Assembly (NCBI GenBank): GCA_030710605.1
Contig: CP092877.1
Span: forward strand, 43,384,406-43,448,405
Direction: 5' to 3'
DNA length: 64,000 bases
Origin: Cordylochernes scorpioides
Lineage: Eukaryota; Arthropoda; Arachnida; Pseudoscorpiones; Chernetidae
Shown here in pieces: positions 1 through 10,979 of this stretch. A program made the position numbers and the translations under genes. The notes under the pieces are model-generated. The model searched no databases, was not told the DNA's origin, and was given only the letters and a program-made list of their open reading frames with translations. The number at the start of each line of letters is the position of its first letter. The stretch's first letter is position 1.

Positions 1-1890
1 TACTATCGGGAGGATGCAACCTCTGTATAGAGTAAACTTTTGTTTTGTAGACAATTTGCTTCTATAGTTGTTCTTTTTGCGATTTTTGCTTTCTTTATGA
101 TATTTTTGACATGCATGTTGAATTTCAACTTGGAGTCTAAGGTAACTTCCAAAATATTCAACGCTGTCAGTCCAGTTAATAGGGCTCTGGTTTACCTTTA
201 GAATGGATTGTGGCTTGAATTTTCTATTGTCTAGTGGAGTAAAAATTATTTCCTGAGACTTTTTTGGGTTGATGTCTAATTTCCAATCATTGCACCATTT
301 GGTTATACTGTTTATGTAATTTTTGAGTTGTGTAGTTATTATTCCTATTGATTTGGAGTTTGCTAGAATTGCTGCGTCATCTGCGAAAATTTTTGCTTGA
401 TATTTTGGATGTGGAGGGAAATCGTTGATGTAGATGTTGAATAGGTAGGGTCCAAGGATAGAGCCTTGAGGGACTCCAATCTGGGTTGGTTTTGCCGTGG
501 TTATATAATTTCCTTGCTTAATTGAAAAGGTTCTGTCCTGAAGATAGTTTTTCAAGAATTTGATAAAATCGCTTGGAAATTGATTTTTTGTTATCAAGCC
601 ATCATGCCATACTCTATCAAAGGCTTTGGTAAAGTCTAGAAAAACAGCACCTACTGCCTCCTTGTGGGACTTTATTATTTGTGATTAGCTGGTGGGTTGT
701 CCTTTTCTTAATACAAATTGTTGAGGAATGATAAAGTTTATAGAATCCATGTATGTCTGCAATCTGCGGAGAACAATCCTCTCGTATACCTTACCGATGG
801 TAGAGAGAAGGCGATTGGTCTGAGATCTTCAGGTGATTTGACAGGTGATCTTTTTGGAATGGTTATGATAATGGCATGTTTCCATGTCTTCGGGAAGTAG
901 CACAGGTGTAATGCGGCATTGAAGATCCCAGCGAGGAAAACCATCCATTTGATGGGGAGGTTTTTGTTAATGGCGGCGTAATATTGTCGTGGCCTGGAGC
1001 TTTGTGTTCACCTAGGTTTTTAATCACTTCCTTGATTTCATTTGGCGTTTTCATTGATAGTATAATATCTTGGGGATGTTGACAAGTGTTATCTGTTAGG
1101 TAAGATGGAACCTCATCCTCCGCTTTGGAAAGGTGTTCGGAAAAATGCTCTGAAAGATCATTTCCAATTTCTTTTTCGGTCAGCAAGGTTTTTCCATTTG
1201 CATTTGACCTAGTGTTTTTGTTAGTTTTTTTTTCCTAATGGGTTTTGTTTTTTCCAGAAGACTGTTGGGCTCGATTCAAGTTTGCTTATAAAACTATTCC
1301 AATTTTCAGATTTCTCTGCCTCAAGGGCTTGGTTTAGCTTTTCTTGAAGATTGAGGTAAGTAGCTCTATATGAGCTGGATCCCAGGTTGATTGCCATCTT
1401 TTCCGAACTTTACTTTTCTCCCTTATTAAGGCTTTGGTATTTGGGTTCTTTATTAATATGGAAGGTGAGTCTATGGTGATTTTCAAGTAGCTATTATTAA
1501 TTTTCTCGTTTAAAATTCCAATTGCTGAATCAATGTCTACTTCAGTTTTCAAGGGGGGGGGGGGGGGGAGTGGTGAAGATTAGTTATTGTTGTAAATGAA
1601 CCCAATTAGTTACTCGGCTGAGCTGGGTTGTGAATTCATCTTTCGGACAGTTCAATTCCAAGATTACAGGGTCAGATGATAAATCGTCGGTTGTTCTGGC
1701 CTTTGGGGTCCAGGGAATGTTTTTAAACATAGCGAAGTCTAGGAAATTGGGATTGCCGAGTGGACTGTAATGCATAGGTGAAGAAGGTGTGACAATGTTG
1801 ACTACGCTGGCGTTCTCTCGCCGGCCTGGAGTCGGAGAGTCGCCTTCGATGGCTTTGGGGCCAATTTGGATCTTCAGCATCACTGATGGG
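1..1890 (-). pseudogene. Decayed non-LTR retrotransposon (LINE) ORF2: endonuclease C-terminus plus reverse transcriptase
   Basis: Read on the minus strand, this is a LINE ORF2 broken by several frameshifts. At 1584-1883 is the end of an APE-type endonuclease (LDFAMFKN, then DLSSDPVILEL, where the usual SDH motif reads SDP). At 863-1186 comes the start of the RT (HKAPGHDNI in place of KAPGPDGI). At 738-944 is the next RT block (FPKTWKHAIIITIPK, LRPIAFS). From about 660 down to 1 are KAFDRVWHDGL, GVPQGSILGPYLFN and the catalytic box FADDAAI. The family uses target-primed reverse transcription. The copy runs off the left edge, so a possible RNase H domain cannot be judged. A run of 16 G lies at 1553-1568 inside it. 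It resembles Jockey/I-type LINEs; the exact clade is uncertain. It is certainly not functional. Confidence 0.85.
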
Positions 1891-2285
1891 GTCTGAAGTT
1901 CCAGGGACCCTTACTCTTACATCTGGTTAGATACCTGCATTCCTATATATATAGGTCATCCTGGCAGGCCCTAGGAGATGGCCTTCCATTACCATCTTTT
2001 AATTCTTAAAATTTTAATGATAAAGTGGCACTCCGACATCGTAACCGGAGCACCTTGTGAAATTCTCATATTTTAAAAGAGATTTTCATAGCTGCTGTCA
2101 CGACTCCTTAACCTGGCTCACCAAGCTTCCCCTATTCGCCTAGGAATTCATTCTTCCCCGAGAAAATATCTTGGCAAGACAATTTCCATGTTCCTTCACA
2201 GAACCTTTTCCGAAAATCGTACCTCGGCAGGCTTTCCTACAGTATTTAAAGGTTTCAGCAGCGCCATGTTTTCCTTCAAACCCGC
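1891..2285. other. Unassigned stretch between LINE and gypsy remnants
   Basis: No convincing coding signal. Part may be the 5' region of the adjacent minus-strand LINE and part the upstream portion of the gypsy remnant that becomes recognisable at about 2290. Base composition is mixed, and GC is higher toward the right. Confidence 0.3.
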
Positions 2286-2289
2286 ACTA

Positions 2290-2700
2290 ATACCTCACAA
2301 GGAAATCGTCATGTTTATGTGCCTAAACTACTAAAGACATTTTTCAATACCTCGATCAAGACCTAATGCTGCCGCCGCTGACCGCCATTTACGACGGTTC
2401 GTACCAAGATCTATATCGAAGCCCGAAAACTTTAAAGCTGAACATTTTAAAAAGATTTTCCTGGATTTCCATCGACTGTCTCGTACCCTTCTTCAAAGCA
2501 GAAGAATTTATGCCTTTTCAAACACAAAGGACCAGAAACAAAACCCAAAAGACGCCCTACCTTCACATAGTAGGCCTAAAGTTCCGTCAACGTCCACATT
2601 TGATCTTAAGGAAGCCTACTGGAGGGGAACTAATTTTGCTGCTACACTACACCTCGGTCAGCGCGAGTTGGGCGAACACCTGACTACGCATGCGCTGCCA
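2290..2700 (+). pseudogene. C-terminal end of a Ty3/gypsy-type integrase
   Basis: Plus-strand remnant of a gypsy pol 3' end. In order, with frameshifts, one sees HVYVPKLLKT (family pattern HVYVPKDLKT), then in the frame starting at 2366 the block IYDGSYQDLYRSPKTLKLNI and then ISIDCLVPFF. These correspond to the integrase C-terminal fold (PPYxGPFKVLxRxxKTFxLDI ... VSIDRLKPAF). The loss of the first stretch's frame before 2366 and an altered SIDRLKP box show decay. The downstream basic tail is barely recognisable. The rest of the element is absent: the upstream side is a LINE fragment and the downstream side is AT-rich DNA that could hold an LTR. Confidence 0.7.
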
Positions 2701-3220
2701 AGAAGTCGCAGCCCGGACTTTAACACGTGAACTTTCAGACGACAATGCATTCTACCAATGGCCTTTATTTTTGCCCTCTATTTTGGGCTATAATCAAAAT
2801 AATTTATTGTATAATATATTTTAATTTTGATTAACAAACCTGATAGTGGGATCACAAACATTGATAAAAAAAATTATAAACCTTCTTTAAACTTCATTTT
2901 GCAAATGTCAAAATGAATTTATATCTTACTATCTGCTTCGTTTTACCGCATTTTGCCTCTCTATCGCACATTTTTAATTTATTTTCTCCCAGCTTATAGT
3001 CGGCCTCAAATTCATTTACTTCATGTGCGACTTTTAGAACGTTGGAATTAGCTCTTCTGTAATGACTCTAGGAACACAGATGTCAACTCTCATCCTGTGT
3101 CAGAAATGGATTCTAAATGTGTTTTCTTTGAGTAACCTTACGTTTAAAGTTCAATATTTATTAAATATATTAACAATCAATTAAAGGTCCAAATAAATCA
3201 AAATTTGCTGAATTGATAAT
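2701..3220. other. AT-rich spacer, possible degraded LTR
   Basis: AT-rich, without open frames. It directly follows the end of a gypsy integrase, so it may contain the remains of the 3' LTR, but no matching second LTR exists in the window to confirm this. Confidence 0.3.
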
Positions 3221-3738
3221 AGGTACAAATAGATTAACCCATAGAAAGAAGCCATATAGGTACAAATAGATAATCCATAGAAAGAAGCTATATAGGTACA
3301 AATAGATTAACCCATAGAAAGAAACCACGAAGGTACAAATATATTAACCCATAGAAAGAAGCTATATAAGTACAAATATATTATCCCATAGAAAGAAGCA
3401 ATGAAGGTACAAATAGATTAACCCATAGAAAGTAACCTTTAAGGTACAAATAGATTAACCCATAGAAAGAAGCTATATAAGTACAAATAGATTAACCCAT
3501 AGAAAGAAACCTTGAAGGTAGAAATAGATTATCCCATAGAAAGAAGCTATATATGTACAAACAGATTAACCCATAGAAAGAAGCTATATAGGTACAAATA
3601 GATTAACCCATAGAAAGAAACCATGAAGGTACAAATAGATTATCCCATAGAAAGAAGCTATATAGGTACAAATATATTAACCCATAGAAAGAAGCTATAT
3701 AGGTACAAATAGATAAACCCATAGAAAGAAGCTTTATA
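3221..3738 (+). repeat. 37-bp satellite array, block 1
   Basis: About 14 tandem units of a 37-bp repeat: GGTACAAATAGATTAACCC followed by ATAGAAAGAAGCTATATA. Units differ by a few substitutions, chiefly at the end (CTATATA versus CCATGAA) and in the middle (GATTAACCC versus GATTATCCC). There are no spacers, so it is not a CRISPR array. The block ends where a mariner transposon is inserted at a TA. Confidence 0.95.
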
Positions 3739-4063
3739 CACAGTCTAGCCATAAATTATGTTACAAAGAATTTTATAAATTAAATGATTAAGAACAAAAA
3801 CTAATGAAATATAAATACATATTTTATTAGCCAATAGGACATAGATTTTAAATATATACAAGCATTCAAAATGTTCTCCCTTATTTTTGACACAGGATCT
3901 CAAACGTTCGGGCCACTGATCTATGGTGGTACGCACCTTTTCTAAGGGTATTTCTTTCATTGCTCTCACCAATGCTAATTTCAATTTATCCAAATTATGA
4001 TATCTTTAAATAGCAATGAAAAGTACGGAGAAAAGATTTTTTATTCGGATAAACGAGTGACAA

Positions 4064-4091
4064 GCTTTCGGGCAGTCACGCCTTTCAACAG
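4064..4091 (-). ncRNA. Degenerate hammerhead-ribozyme-like motif in the PLE 3' arm
   Basis: On the sense (minus) strand of the PLE: CUGUUGA, a short GGC/GCC stem with loop GUGACU, then GAAAGC. A hammerhead needs CUGANGA then GAAA; this copy has U for the A in the first box. PLE terminal repeats are known to carry minimal type I hammerheads in this place. Probably inactive in this copy. Confidence 0.5.
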
Positions 4092-4473
4092 GTAGCAAAC
4101 TAAGGTAACAATTGACTTTATATAGGAATCCATTTGAGGTATATTTGCATATGTGATGTATATAGTACGGCGAAAATACAATTCGGGTTAAAATTTTGCA
4201 TATCTAACTTACTGATATATAACAACTACGTGAATATGCTAATCGTATAGTGTTAAATAATTAAACAAATGATACAACTGCAGATTGGCTATGATAAAAC
4301 ATGAATTCGGGAAAGTAACATGAATTTACGCTAAAAAACCAAAATCTACGATAGAGTTCTTCAAACGCGTATTCATGACCATATGCTACTATTAAATGAG
4401 AACAAGGTACCAGTTTTCAAATGTTCAACCCGCAATCAGCGGCCATACAAGGCCAATGGAGGGGGGGGGGGGG

Positions 4474-5430
4474 TTATCTGTTTTTTAAGCTAATACATAT
4501 ATCGTGATATTGGTCAGGCAAATCAATGTGACGATTAATACTGTTTTTTGAAATGGATAAAATGGCCTCTATGATTAATCTTTGGTGTTTACTGGGAATA
4601 TTAGTGTATAGGGTGGTGGGAGAAGCTAGATTGAAAGAATGCCCAGTATTAAGCGTGTGGTCGTATATGAGGGACCTGCTGTCTTTATTATTGATACACC
4701 TACCATGCTCGATCATCCTGATGGCCACGGACCTACCAGTCTCACCTATGTAGGTTGCACTACAATCGTTGCATGAGACCGAGTAGACCGAGCCCCCAGA
4801 CGATCGAACAGTGGCAGGTCTCTGTATGCGGGTAATGGGATGTCTAAGAATGGTGGCCAGGCTTTTACTATTTTTAAAATAGGTATTGATGCCGTGGGAT
4901 GTTAGCATGCGGGATATGGTAGCGGATTGTGGTGAATAAGGCAAAATGCAGGTATTTCTATGGGATACAAGAGGTTTCACATTAGCAAAGTTGTATTGGT
5001 ATTTGTGTATGAAATGGTGAGGGTATTGGGAGAGGGCAAGCTGTTTTTTGATGTTGGAGAATTCTATTGTCCTAAATATGGGTAGGGAGCAATGTGTGAC
5101 CAATCTCTTGGTAAGTGTTCTGACTGTATTAATTTTATGGGACAAAGGACAGGAAAAATTGAAATTGGTATAGAAAGTTGGGTTATTGATTTTATGATAT
5201 ACTGTTGTGTGGTAGTGTGAAGGGGTACGAATAATGAGTATGTCGAGAAAAGGTAACACACCACTAACTTCTGATTCGTGACTGAAGGAAATATCGGGGT
5301 GAAAGGAGTTAAGAACAGATAAGATGCTAACCTCTTGTCCGGTTTCACATATACAAAGGATATCATCAATATATCTTGTATGGCCGCTGATGGCGGGTTG
5401 AACATTCGAAAACTGGTACCTTGTTCTCAT
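4474..5430 (-). pseudogene. PLE polyprotein, C-terminal part: RT palm end plus GIY-YIG endonuclease
   Basis: 318 residues, 5'-truncated. RT motif C is at the N-terminus (RYIDDIL, residues about 19-25), followed by the thumb region with LPFLDILI. The C-terminal third is a GIY-YIG endonuclease: Y-SVSCNDCSATYIGETGRS, then R and EH (IRMIEHGR), as in EN-containing PLEs. The upstream RT fingers and motifs A and B are missing, because the right-hand inverted arm begins just upstream of the YIDD box. The frame itself is open, so loss of activity comes from truncation rather than from stops. The initiator Met at 5430 is only the first Met after the junction and is probably not a real start. PLE RTs prime at nicked DNA made by the GIY-YIG domain. 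Confidence 0.85.
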
Positions 5431-5734
5431 TTAATAGTAGCATATGGTCATGAATACGCGTTTGAAGAACTCTATCGTAGATTTTGGTTTTTTAGCGTAG
5501 ATTCATGTTACTTTCCCGAATTCATGTTTTATCATAGCCAATCTGCAGTTGTATCATTTGTTTAATTATTTAACTCTATACGATTAGCATACTCACGTAG
5601 TTGTTATATATCAGTAAGTTAGATATGCAAAATTTTAACCCGAATTGTATTTTCGCCGTACTATATACATCACATATGCAAATATACCTCAAATGGATTC
5701 CTATATAAAGTCAATTGTTACCTTAGTTTGCTAC

Positions 5735-5762
5735 CTGTTGAAGGGCGTGACTGCCCGAAAGC
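5735..5762 (+). ncRNA. Second hammerhead-like motif in the inverted PLE arm
   Basis: Plus-strand counterpart of the motif at 4064-4091: CUGUUGA, stem GGGC/GCCC closing loop GUGACU, then GAAAGC. The stem has an extra base pair compared with the other arm. It has the same U-for-A change in the first core box. Confidence 0.5.
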
Positions 5763-6913
5763 TTGTCACTCTTTATCCGAATAAAAAATCTTTTCTCCTT
5801 ACTTTTCATTGCTATTTATATAATCAATGGAGAAAGTTTTCATGTAGTTATGATATCTTTTATAGCACACCTTCTCCTCTAAATATGCCCACAAACTGTA
5901 ATCGAGGGAGTTTAAATCAGGGCTTCCAGAGGGCCATTCATTGGCCTTTATGAACTCCGGAACATTCGTCTCCAACCATTGTTGAGTTGACTTAGCTTTG
6001 TGAGCAGGAGCTGAATCTCGTTGAAATATCCAATGTTCTCCATTAAACATTTTCGTATTCAGAGGCTTTATTAATTGTTACAAAATGTCTTTTTTTAATA
6101 GTTTTTAGCTGTATTTTTTACCCCTTCGGCACAGAAGTGGAGATCTGTTACACCTTGGTAGTTATCTCTCCACCAAACCATGACAGAAGAAGGATTGTGA
6201 CTTTTTCAAGTCTTCTGACTTTCAAAGAAGCTTCTAGAGAGCTACGAGCATATATCCTATCATTCTGACGATTAATATTTTCCTCAATAGTGAAATATTT
6301 CTCGTCTGTGAAAAGGATTCTCTCATGCCACCGACCATCATGCTGCGCCAACAACATTTTTTTTATCCAACCCTTCTAATATCTCTAAGAGCAGGGGTTA
6401 TCAAATGACCTGTGCGTCGTTTGAAAGCTCTCAGTCCAAGGTCTTCTGTGATTATCCTTTAAACTATCTTGGAGCTAAATTTATCTGCTTTGCTAAGATC
6501 TTTTGTTTGCAGTGTGGATTTCGACGAATTCTTTCGCGAATGGCTTTTATAGCTGCTTGCGTTCGTTGCATGTGAGGTCGACCAGATCTTTCAAGGTCAT
6601 CAATAGTGCAAGCCTTGTTGAACCTTTCAATGATTCGATAAACAAATTGACGCGTAATATTCAAATTTTGTAAAAGTTTAAAAAGGGTGAAAGATTTTGG
6701 CCTACCTTGTATAAGAGAGGCTATTACAACTATAGGGTTTTCTTTAATACCCAAACCCATTATCAAAAAAACAAATATATTTCGATTTTTTTCTGAGCAC
6801 GTGTGCACGAGATATTCAAATAACAACAACTATATTTTGAATACTTAACGCGGTTAAATTAATTTTTTATCGCTGATTTGGTTTTGTAACAATATTTATA
6901 TCTAGACTAAGTA

Positions 6914-8982
6914 GGAACAAATAGATTAACCCATTGAAATATATAAATAGATTAACCCATAGAAAGAAACCATAAGGTACAAATAGATTATCCCATTGAA
7001 GAAGCTTTATAGGTACAAATAGATAAACCCATAGAAAGAAGCTTTATAGGTACAAATCGATTAACCCGTAGAAAGAAGCTAAATAGGTACAAATAGATTA
7101 ACCTATAGAAAGAACCTATATAGGTACAAATATATTATCCCATAGAAAGAAGTCATGAAGGTACAAATAGATCAAACCATAGAAAGTAACCATGAAGGTA
7201 CAAATAGACTAACCCATAGAAAGAAGCTATATAAGTACAAATAGATTAACCCATAGAAAGAAGCTATATAGGTACAAATAGATTATCCCATAGAAAGGAG
7301 CTATATAGGTACTAATAGATTAACCTATAGAAAGAAGCTATATAGGTACAAATATATTATCCCATAGAAAGAAACTCTAAAGATACAAATAGATTAACCC
7401 ATAGAAATAAGTTATATAGGTACAAATAGATCAACCCAAAGAAAGAAGCCATATATGTACAAATAGATAATCCATTGAAAGAAACTATATAGGTACAAAT
7501 AGATTAATCCATAGAAAGAAACCATGAAGGTACAAATAGATTAACCCATAGAAAGAAGCCATGAAGGTACAAATAGATTAACCCATAGAAAGAAGCTATA
7601 TTAAGTACAAATAGATTAACCCATAGAAAGAAACCATGAAGGTACAAATATATATTCCCATAGAAAGAAGCTATATAGGTACAAATAGATTAACCTTTAG
7701 AAAGAAGCCATGAAGGTACAAATAGATTAACCAATAGAAAGTAACCTTGAAGGTACAAATATATTAACCCATAGAAAGAAGTTATATAGGGACAAATAGA
7801 TTAACCCATAGAAAGAAGCCATATAGGTACAAATAGATAATCCATTGAAAGAAACTATATAGGTACAAATAGATTAACCCATAGAAAGAAACCATGAAGG
7901 TACAAATAGATTATCCCATAGAAAGAAGCTATATAGGTACAAATATATTATCCTATAGAAAGAAGATCTAAAGATACAAATAGATTAACCCATAGATTGA
8001 AGCTATATAGGTACAAATAGATTAACCCTTAGAAAGAAGTCATATAGGTACAAATAGATAATCCATTTAAAGAAACTATATAGGTACAAATATATTAACC
8101 CATAGAAAGAAACCATGAAGGTACGAATAGAATATCCCATAGAAAGAAGCCATGAAGGTACAAATAGATTGACCCATAGAGAGAAGCTATATAAGTACAA
8201 ATAGATTAACCCATAGAAAGAAGCTATATAGGTACAAATAGATTAATCCATAGAAAGAAGCAATATAGGTACAAATAGAATAACCGATAGAAAGAAGCTA
8301 TATAGGTACAAATATATTATCCCATATAAAGAAACTCTAAAGATACAAATAGATTAACCCATGGAAAGAAGCCATATCGGTACAAATAGAATAACCCATA
8401 GAAAGAAACCATAAAGGTACAAATAGATTATCCCATAGAAAGAAGCTATATAGGTACAAATAGATTATCCCATAGAAAGAAGCAATATAGGTACAAATAG
8501 ATTAACCCATAGAAAGAAACCATGAAGGTACAAATATATTTACCCCTAGAAAGAAGCTATATAGGTACAAATATATTATCCCATAGAAAGAAGCTATAGA
8601 GGTACGAATAGATTATCCCATAGAAAGAAGCCATGAAGGTACAAATAGATTAACCCATAGAAAGAAGTTATATAGGTTCAATTAGATTAACCCATAGAAA
8701 GAAACCATATAGGTACAAATAGAAAATCCATTGAAAGAAACTATCTAGGTACAAATAGATTAACCCATAGAAAGAAACCATGAAGGTACAAATAGATTAT
8801 CCCATAGAAAGAAGCTATATAGGTACAAATAGATTATTCCATAGAAAGAAGCTATAGAGGTACGAATAGATTATCCCATAGAAAGAAGCCATGAAGGTAC
8901 AAATAGATTAACCAATAGAAAGTAACCTTGAAGGTACAAATATATTAACCCATAGAAAGAAGCTATATAAGTACAAATATAT
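6914..8982 (+). repeat. 37-bp satellite array, block 2
   Basis: Continuation of the array of block 1 after the mariner insertion, about 56 units in the same orientation. Variant end motifs (CTATATA and CCATGAA) alternate irregularly. It ends at the Penelope-like fragment starting at 8983. Short open frames across it on either strand are by-products of the repeat. Confidence 0.95.
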
Positions 8983-9235
8983 CTTGAAAATGAAGATACT
9001 TCGGCCAGTAAATCTTTTTATTACCTCGACGTTCCGACAAAAATCTTTTGTCCTCGTCAGGAGCAAACAAAAATTAAACATTCAGCAAGGCGTTAAAAAT
9101 CTTTCTAAAGTTCCAAGGGCGTTTTCACGCGATATTCAAAAGTTTTGTGCAACATATAAATCACGAGTCAAAAATAAATATTTAACTCACAAAAGACTAT
9201 GATCTTTGGAATTAATTATAATATACATATATGTG
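8983..9235 (-). mobile_element. 3' end of a second Penelope-like element
   Basis: Minus strand. The terminal part ends in CGAAGTATCTTCATTTTCAA next to satellite DNA and contains a hammerhead-like segment (9025-9063) of the kind found at PLE 3' ends. No protein domain can be read; only 3' untranslated sequence appears to be present. The boundary on the right side is estimated. Confidence 0.6.
9025..9063 (-). ncRNA. Hammerhead-like motif at the PLE 3' end
   Basis: Minus strand, in order: CTC (stem I), CUGACGA (fits CUGANGA), stem II GGAC...GUC with an 11-nt A/U-rich loop, GGAA where GAAA is expected, then CGUC and GAG closing stem I. One core base is changed. The GAAACGUC-type junction with a minimal stem III is the form reported for PLE hammerheads. 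Confidence 0.6.
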
Positions 9236-9958
9236 ATATCTTGGGACCTCTGGGACCAGTGTTACCTGATGCTAGACGAACCTCGATGTCAACTCTACCG
9301 TGCAGTCGTGGTGGAAGGCGACACAGCTGGGCCAAAGGTGAAATAAACAAACAGAGATTCCACTAAGAAGCGTCTGACGTCAAGAAGGAATGGGATGAGG
9401 AGAGAGGGAGATCTTTAGAGCAAGTGTTACCTTGTTGAGAGCCAAGCGTAGACTAACTATTCTTGCTTCTCGATTTAACACCACGACCTTGCTTCTTTCT
9501 AATTGGCTGACCTATTTAGGTGATTCTTTCCTAATTGGTAGGAATATGTCACCTGGCCGTTGGCTATTGGTTGACCTACTTAGGTATGGTCTTCTCTAAT
9601 TGGCCTTGCGGCTTTCTTTGATGGAAGATACGTCCGGCCTTGTTCCGGAAATATTGGGCATCTCTCTACTTTTATAACTTTTGCGGTCACCAGATACGTC
9701 CGGTCCTGTCAGGAAATATTGGCTTAAACTTAGCTCGCAGGGTTTCCGGGGTCAGAAGGTTAACTGTGACTTTATTAATAGTCGGGCTCTCTTCTAGGCC
9801 TACTTCTTAGGTTTGACTTCTACTCTCACCTAAGCCTGATTAGTTTTAACCTTAATCTTCTCCTGTTAGTCTCCCTTCCTTCTATCTGTACAGTTGTTAT
9901 ACTTTATTAGATTCTTACGCGGTACAGATTGATGTTAGTTGAGGTTTTCTATGTGCAG
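9236..9958. other. Unidentified insert between the PLE end and the gap; promoter-like
   Basis: No protein similarity recognised. Four ATTGG (inverse CCAAT) boxes lie between 9502 and 9603. Two similar segments beginning AGATACGTCCGG (near 9626 and 9692) make a short internal repeat. The composition is higher in GC than the satellite. It may be part of an LTR or a 5' regulatory region of a retroelement cut by the gap. Confidence 0.35.
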
Positions 9959-10058
9959 NNNNNNNNNNNNNNNNNNNNNNNNNNNNNNNNNNNNNNNNNN
10001 NNNNNNNNNNNNNNNNNNNNNNNNNNNNNNNNNNNNNNNNNNNNNNNNNNNNNNNNNN
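9959..10058. other. Assembly gap (100 N)
   Basis: Exactly 100 N, a standard placeholder of unknown true length. Satellite DNA resumes immediately after it. Confidence 1.
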
Positions 10059-10979
10059 AGAAAGAAGCTATATAGCTACAAATAGATTATCCCATAGAAA
10101 GATGCTATATAGGTGCAAATAGATTAACCGATAGAAAGAAGCTATATAGGTACAAATAGATTAACCCATATAAAGAAGCTATATAGGTACAAATAGATCA
10201 ACTCCTAGAAAGGAGCCATATAGGTACAAATATATTAACCCATAGAAAGAAGCTATATAGGTACAAATAGATCAACCCATAGAAAGAAACCATGAAATTA
10301 CAAATAGAATATCCCATAGAAAGATAGGTATAAATAGGTTAACCCATTGAAAGAAGCTATATAGGTACAAATAGTTAACCCATAGAAAGAAGCTATATAG
10401 GTACAAATAGATTATCCCATAAAAAGTAACCAGGAAGGTACAAATAGATTAACCCATAGAAAGATGCTATATAGGAACAAATAGATTAACCGATAGAAAG
10501 AAGCTATATAGCTACAAATAGATTAAACCAGAGAAAGAAGCTATATAGGTACAAATAGATTAACCCATAGAAAGAAGCTATATAGTTACAAATAGATTAA
10601 CCCATAGAAAGAAGCTATATAGGTACAAATAGATTAACCCATAGAAAAAACCCTTGAAGGTACAAATAGATTAACTCATAGAAAGAAGCTATATAGGTAC
10701 AAATAGATTAACTAATAAAAAGAAGCCATGAAGGTACAAATATATTAACCCATAGAAAGAAGCTATATAGGTACAAACAGAATAACCGATAGAAAGAAGC
10801 TATATAGGTACAAATAGATTAACCCATAGAAAGAAGCTATATAGGTACAAATAGATTATCCCATAGAAAGATGCTATATAGGTGCAAATAGATTAACCGA
10901 TAGAAAGAAGCTATATAGGTACAAATAGAATAACCGATAGAAAGAATCTATATATGTAAAAATCGATTAACCCATAGAA
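10059..10979 (+). repeat. 37-bp satellite array, block 3
   Basis: About 25 units in the same orientation as blocks 1 and 2. The repeat phase breaks off within a unit (CCCATAGAAA) against a LINE fragment. Confidence 0.95.

Larger units (their letters stand above)
4012..5854 (-). mobile_element. Penelope-like retroelement (PLE) with long inverted terminal repeats
   Basis: The PLE is inserted in the mariner transposase gene with a target duplication of about 13 bp (TTATGATATCTTT on both sides). The ends, 4012-4459 and about 5387-5818, are inverted copies of each other over some 430 bp. After the right arm comes an extra stretch of about 36 bp before the target duplication, a feature described for Penelope pseudo-LTRs. 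The coding part lies between the arms on the minus strand. Each arm carries a degenerate hammerhead-like motif (see separate entries). A run of 13 G at 4461-4473 sits at the junction between the coding part and the left arm. Confidence 0.88.
3745..6829 (-). pseudogene. Mariner-family transposase, DD37D type, interrupted
   Basis: Three blocks on the minus strand. 6829-6464 holds the N-terminal helix-turn-helix region (FNKACTIDDLERSGRPH). 6357-6148 holds the first catalytic Asp (ILFTDEKYFTIEE). 6050-5855 plus 3993-3745 hold the rest: FQRDSAPAHKAKSTQQW with the second Asp, then SPDLNSLDYSLW with the third. I count 37 residues between the second and third Asp, the DD37D arrangement of maT-type mariners. 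The C-terminus (WPERLRSCVKNKGEHFE) sits on the far side of the Penelope-like insertion. Stops and frameshifts between blocks plus the 1.8-kb insertion make it inactive. The protein would cut and paste the element at TA sites. Confidence 0.88.
3739..6911 (-). mobile_element. Mariner-type (DD37D) DNA transposon inserted in the satellite, itself split by a Penelope-like element
   Basis: The element is bounded by imperfect terminal inverted repeats: left CACAGTCTAGCCATAAATTA, right (minus strand) CTTAGTCTAGATATAAATAT. It is flanked by TA target duplications (3737-3738 and 6912-6913). Removing it restores an intact 37-bp satellite unit across the site. Without the nested insert the element would be about 1.3 kb, the usual mariner size. 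The transposase pieces lie on the minus strand at 6829-5855 and 3993-3745. Confidence 0.9.

Noticed and set aside
3221..10979. Regular short repeats suggesting a CRISPR array
   Set aside because: Units are directly adjacent without unique spacers, and the context is eukaryotic.
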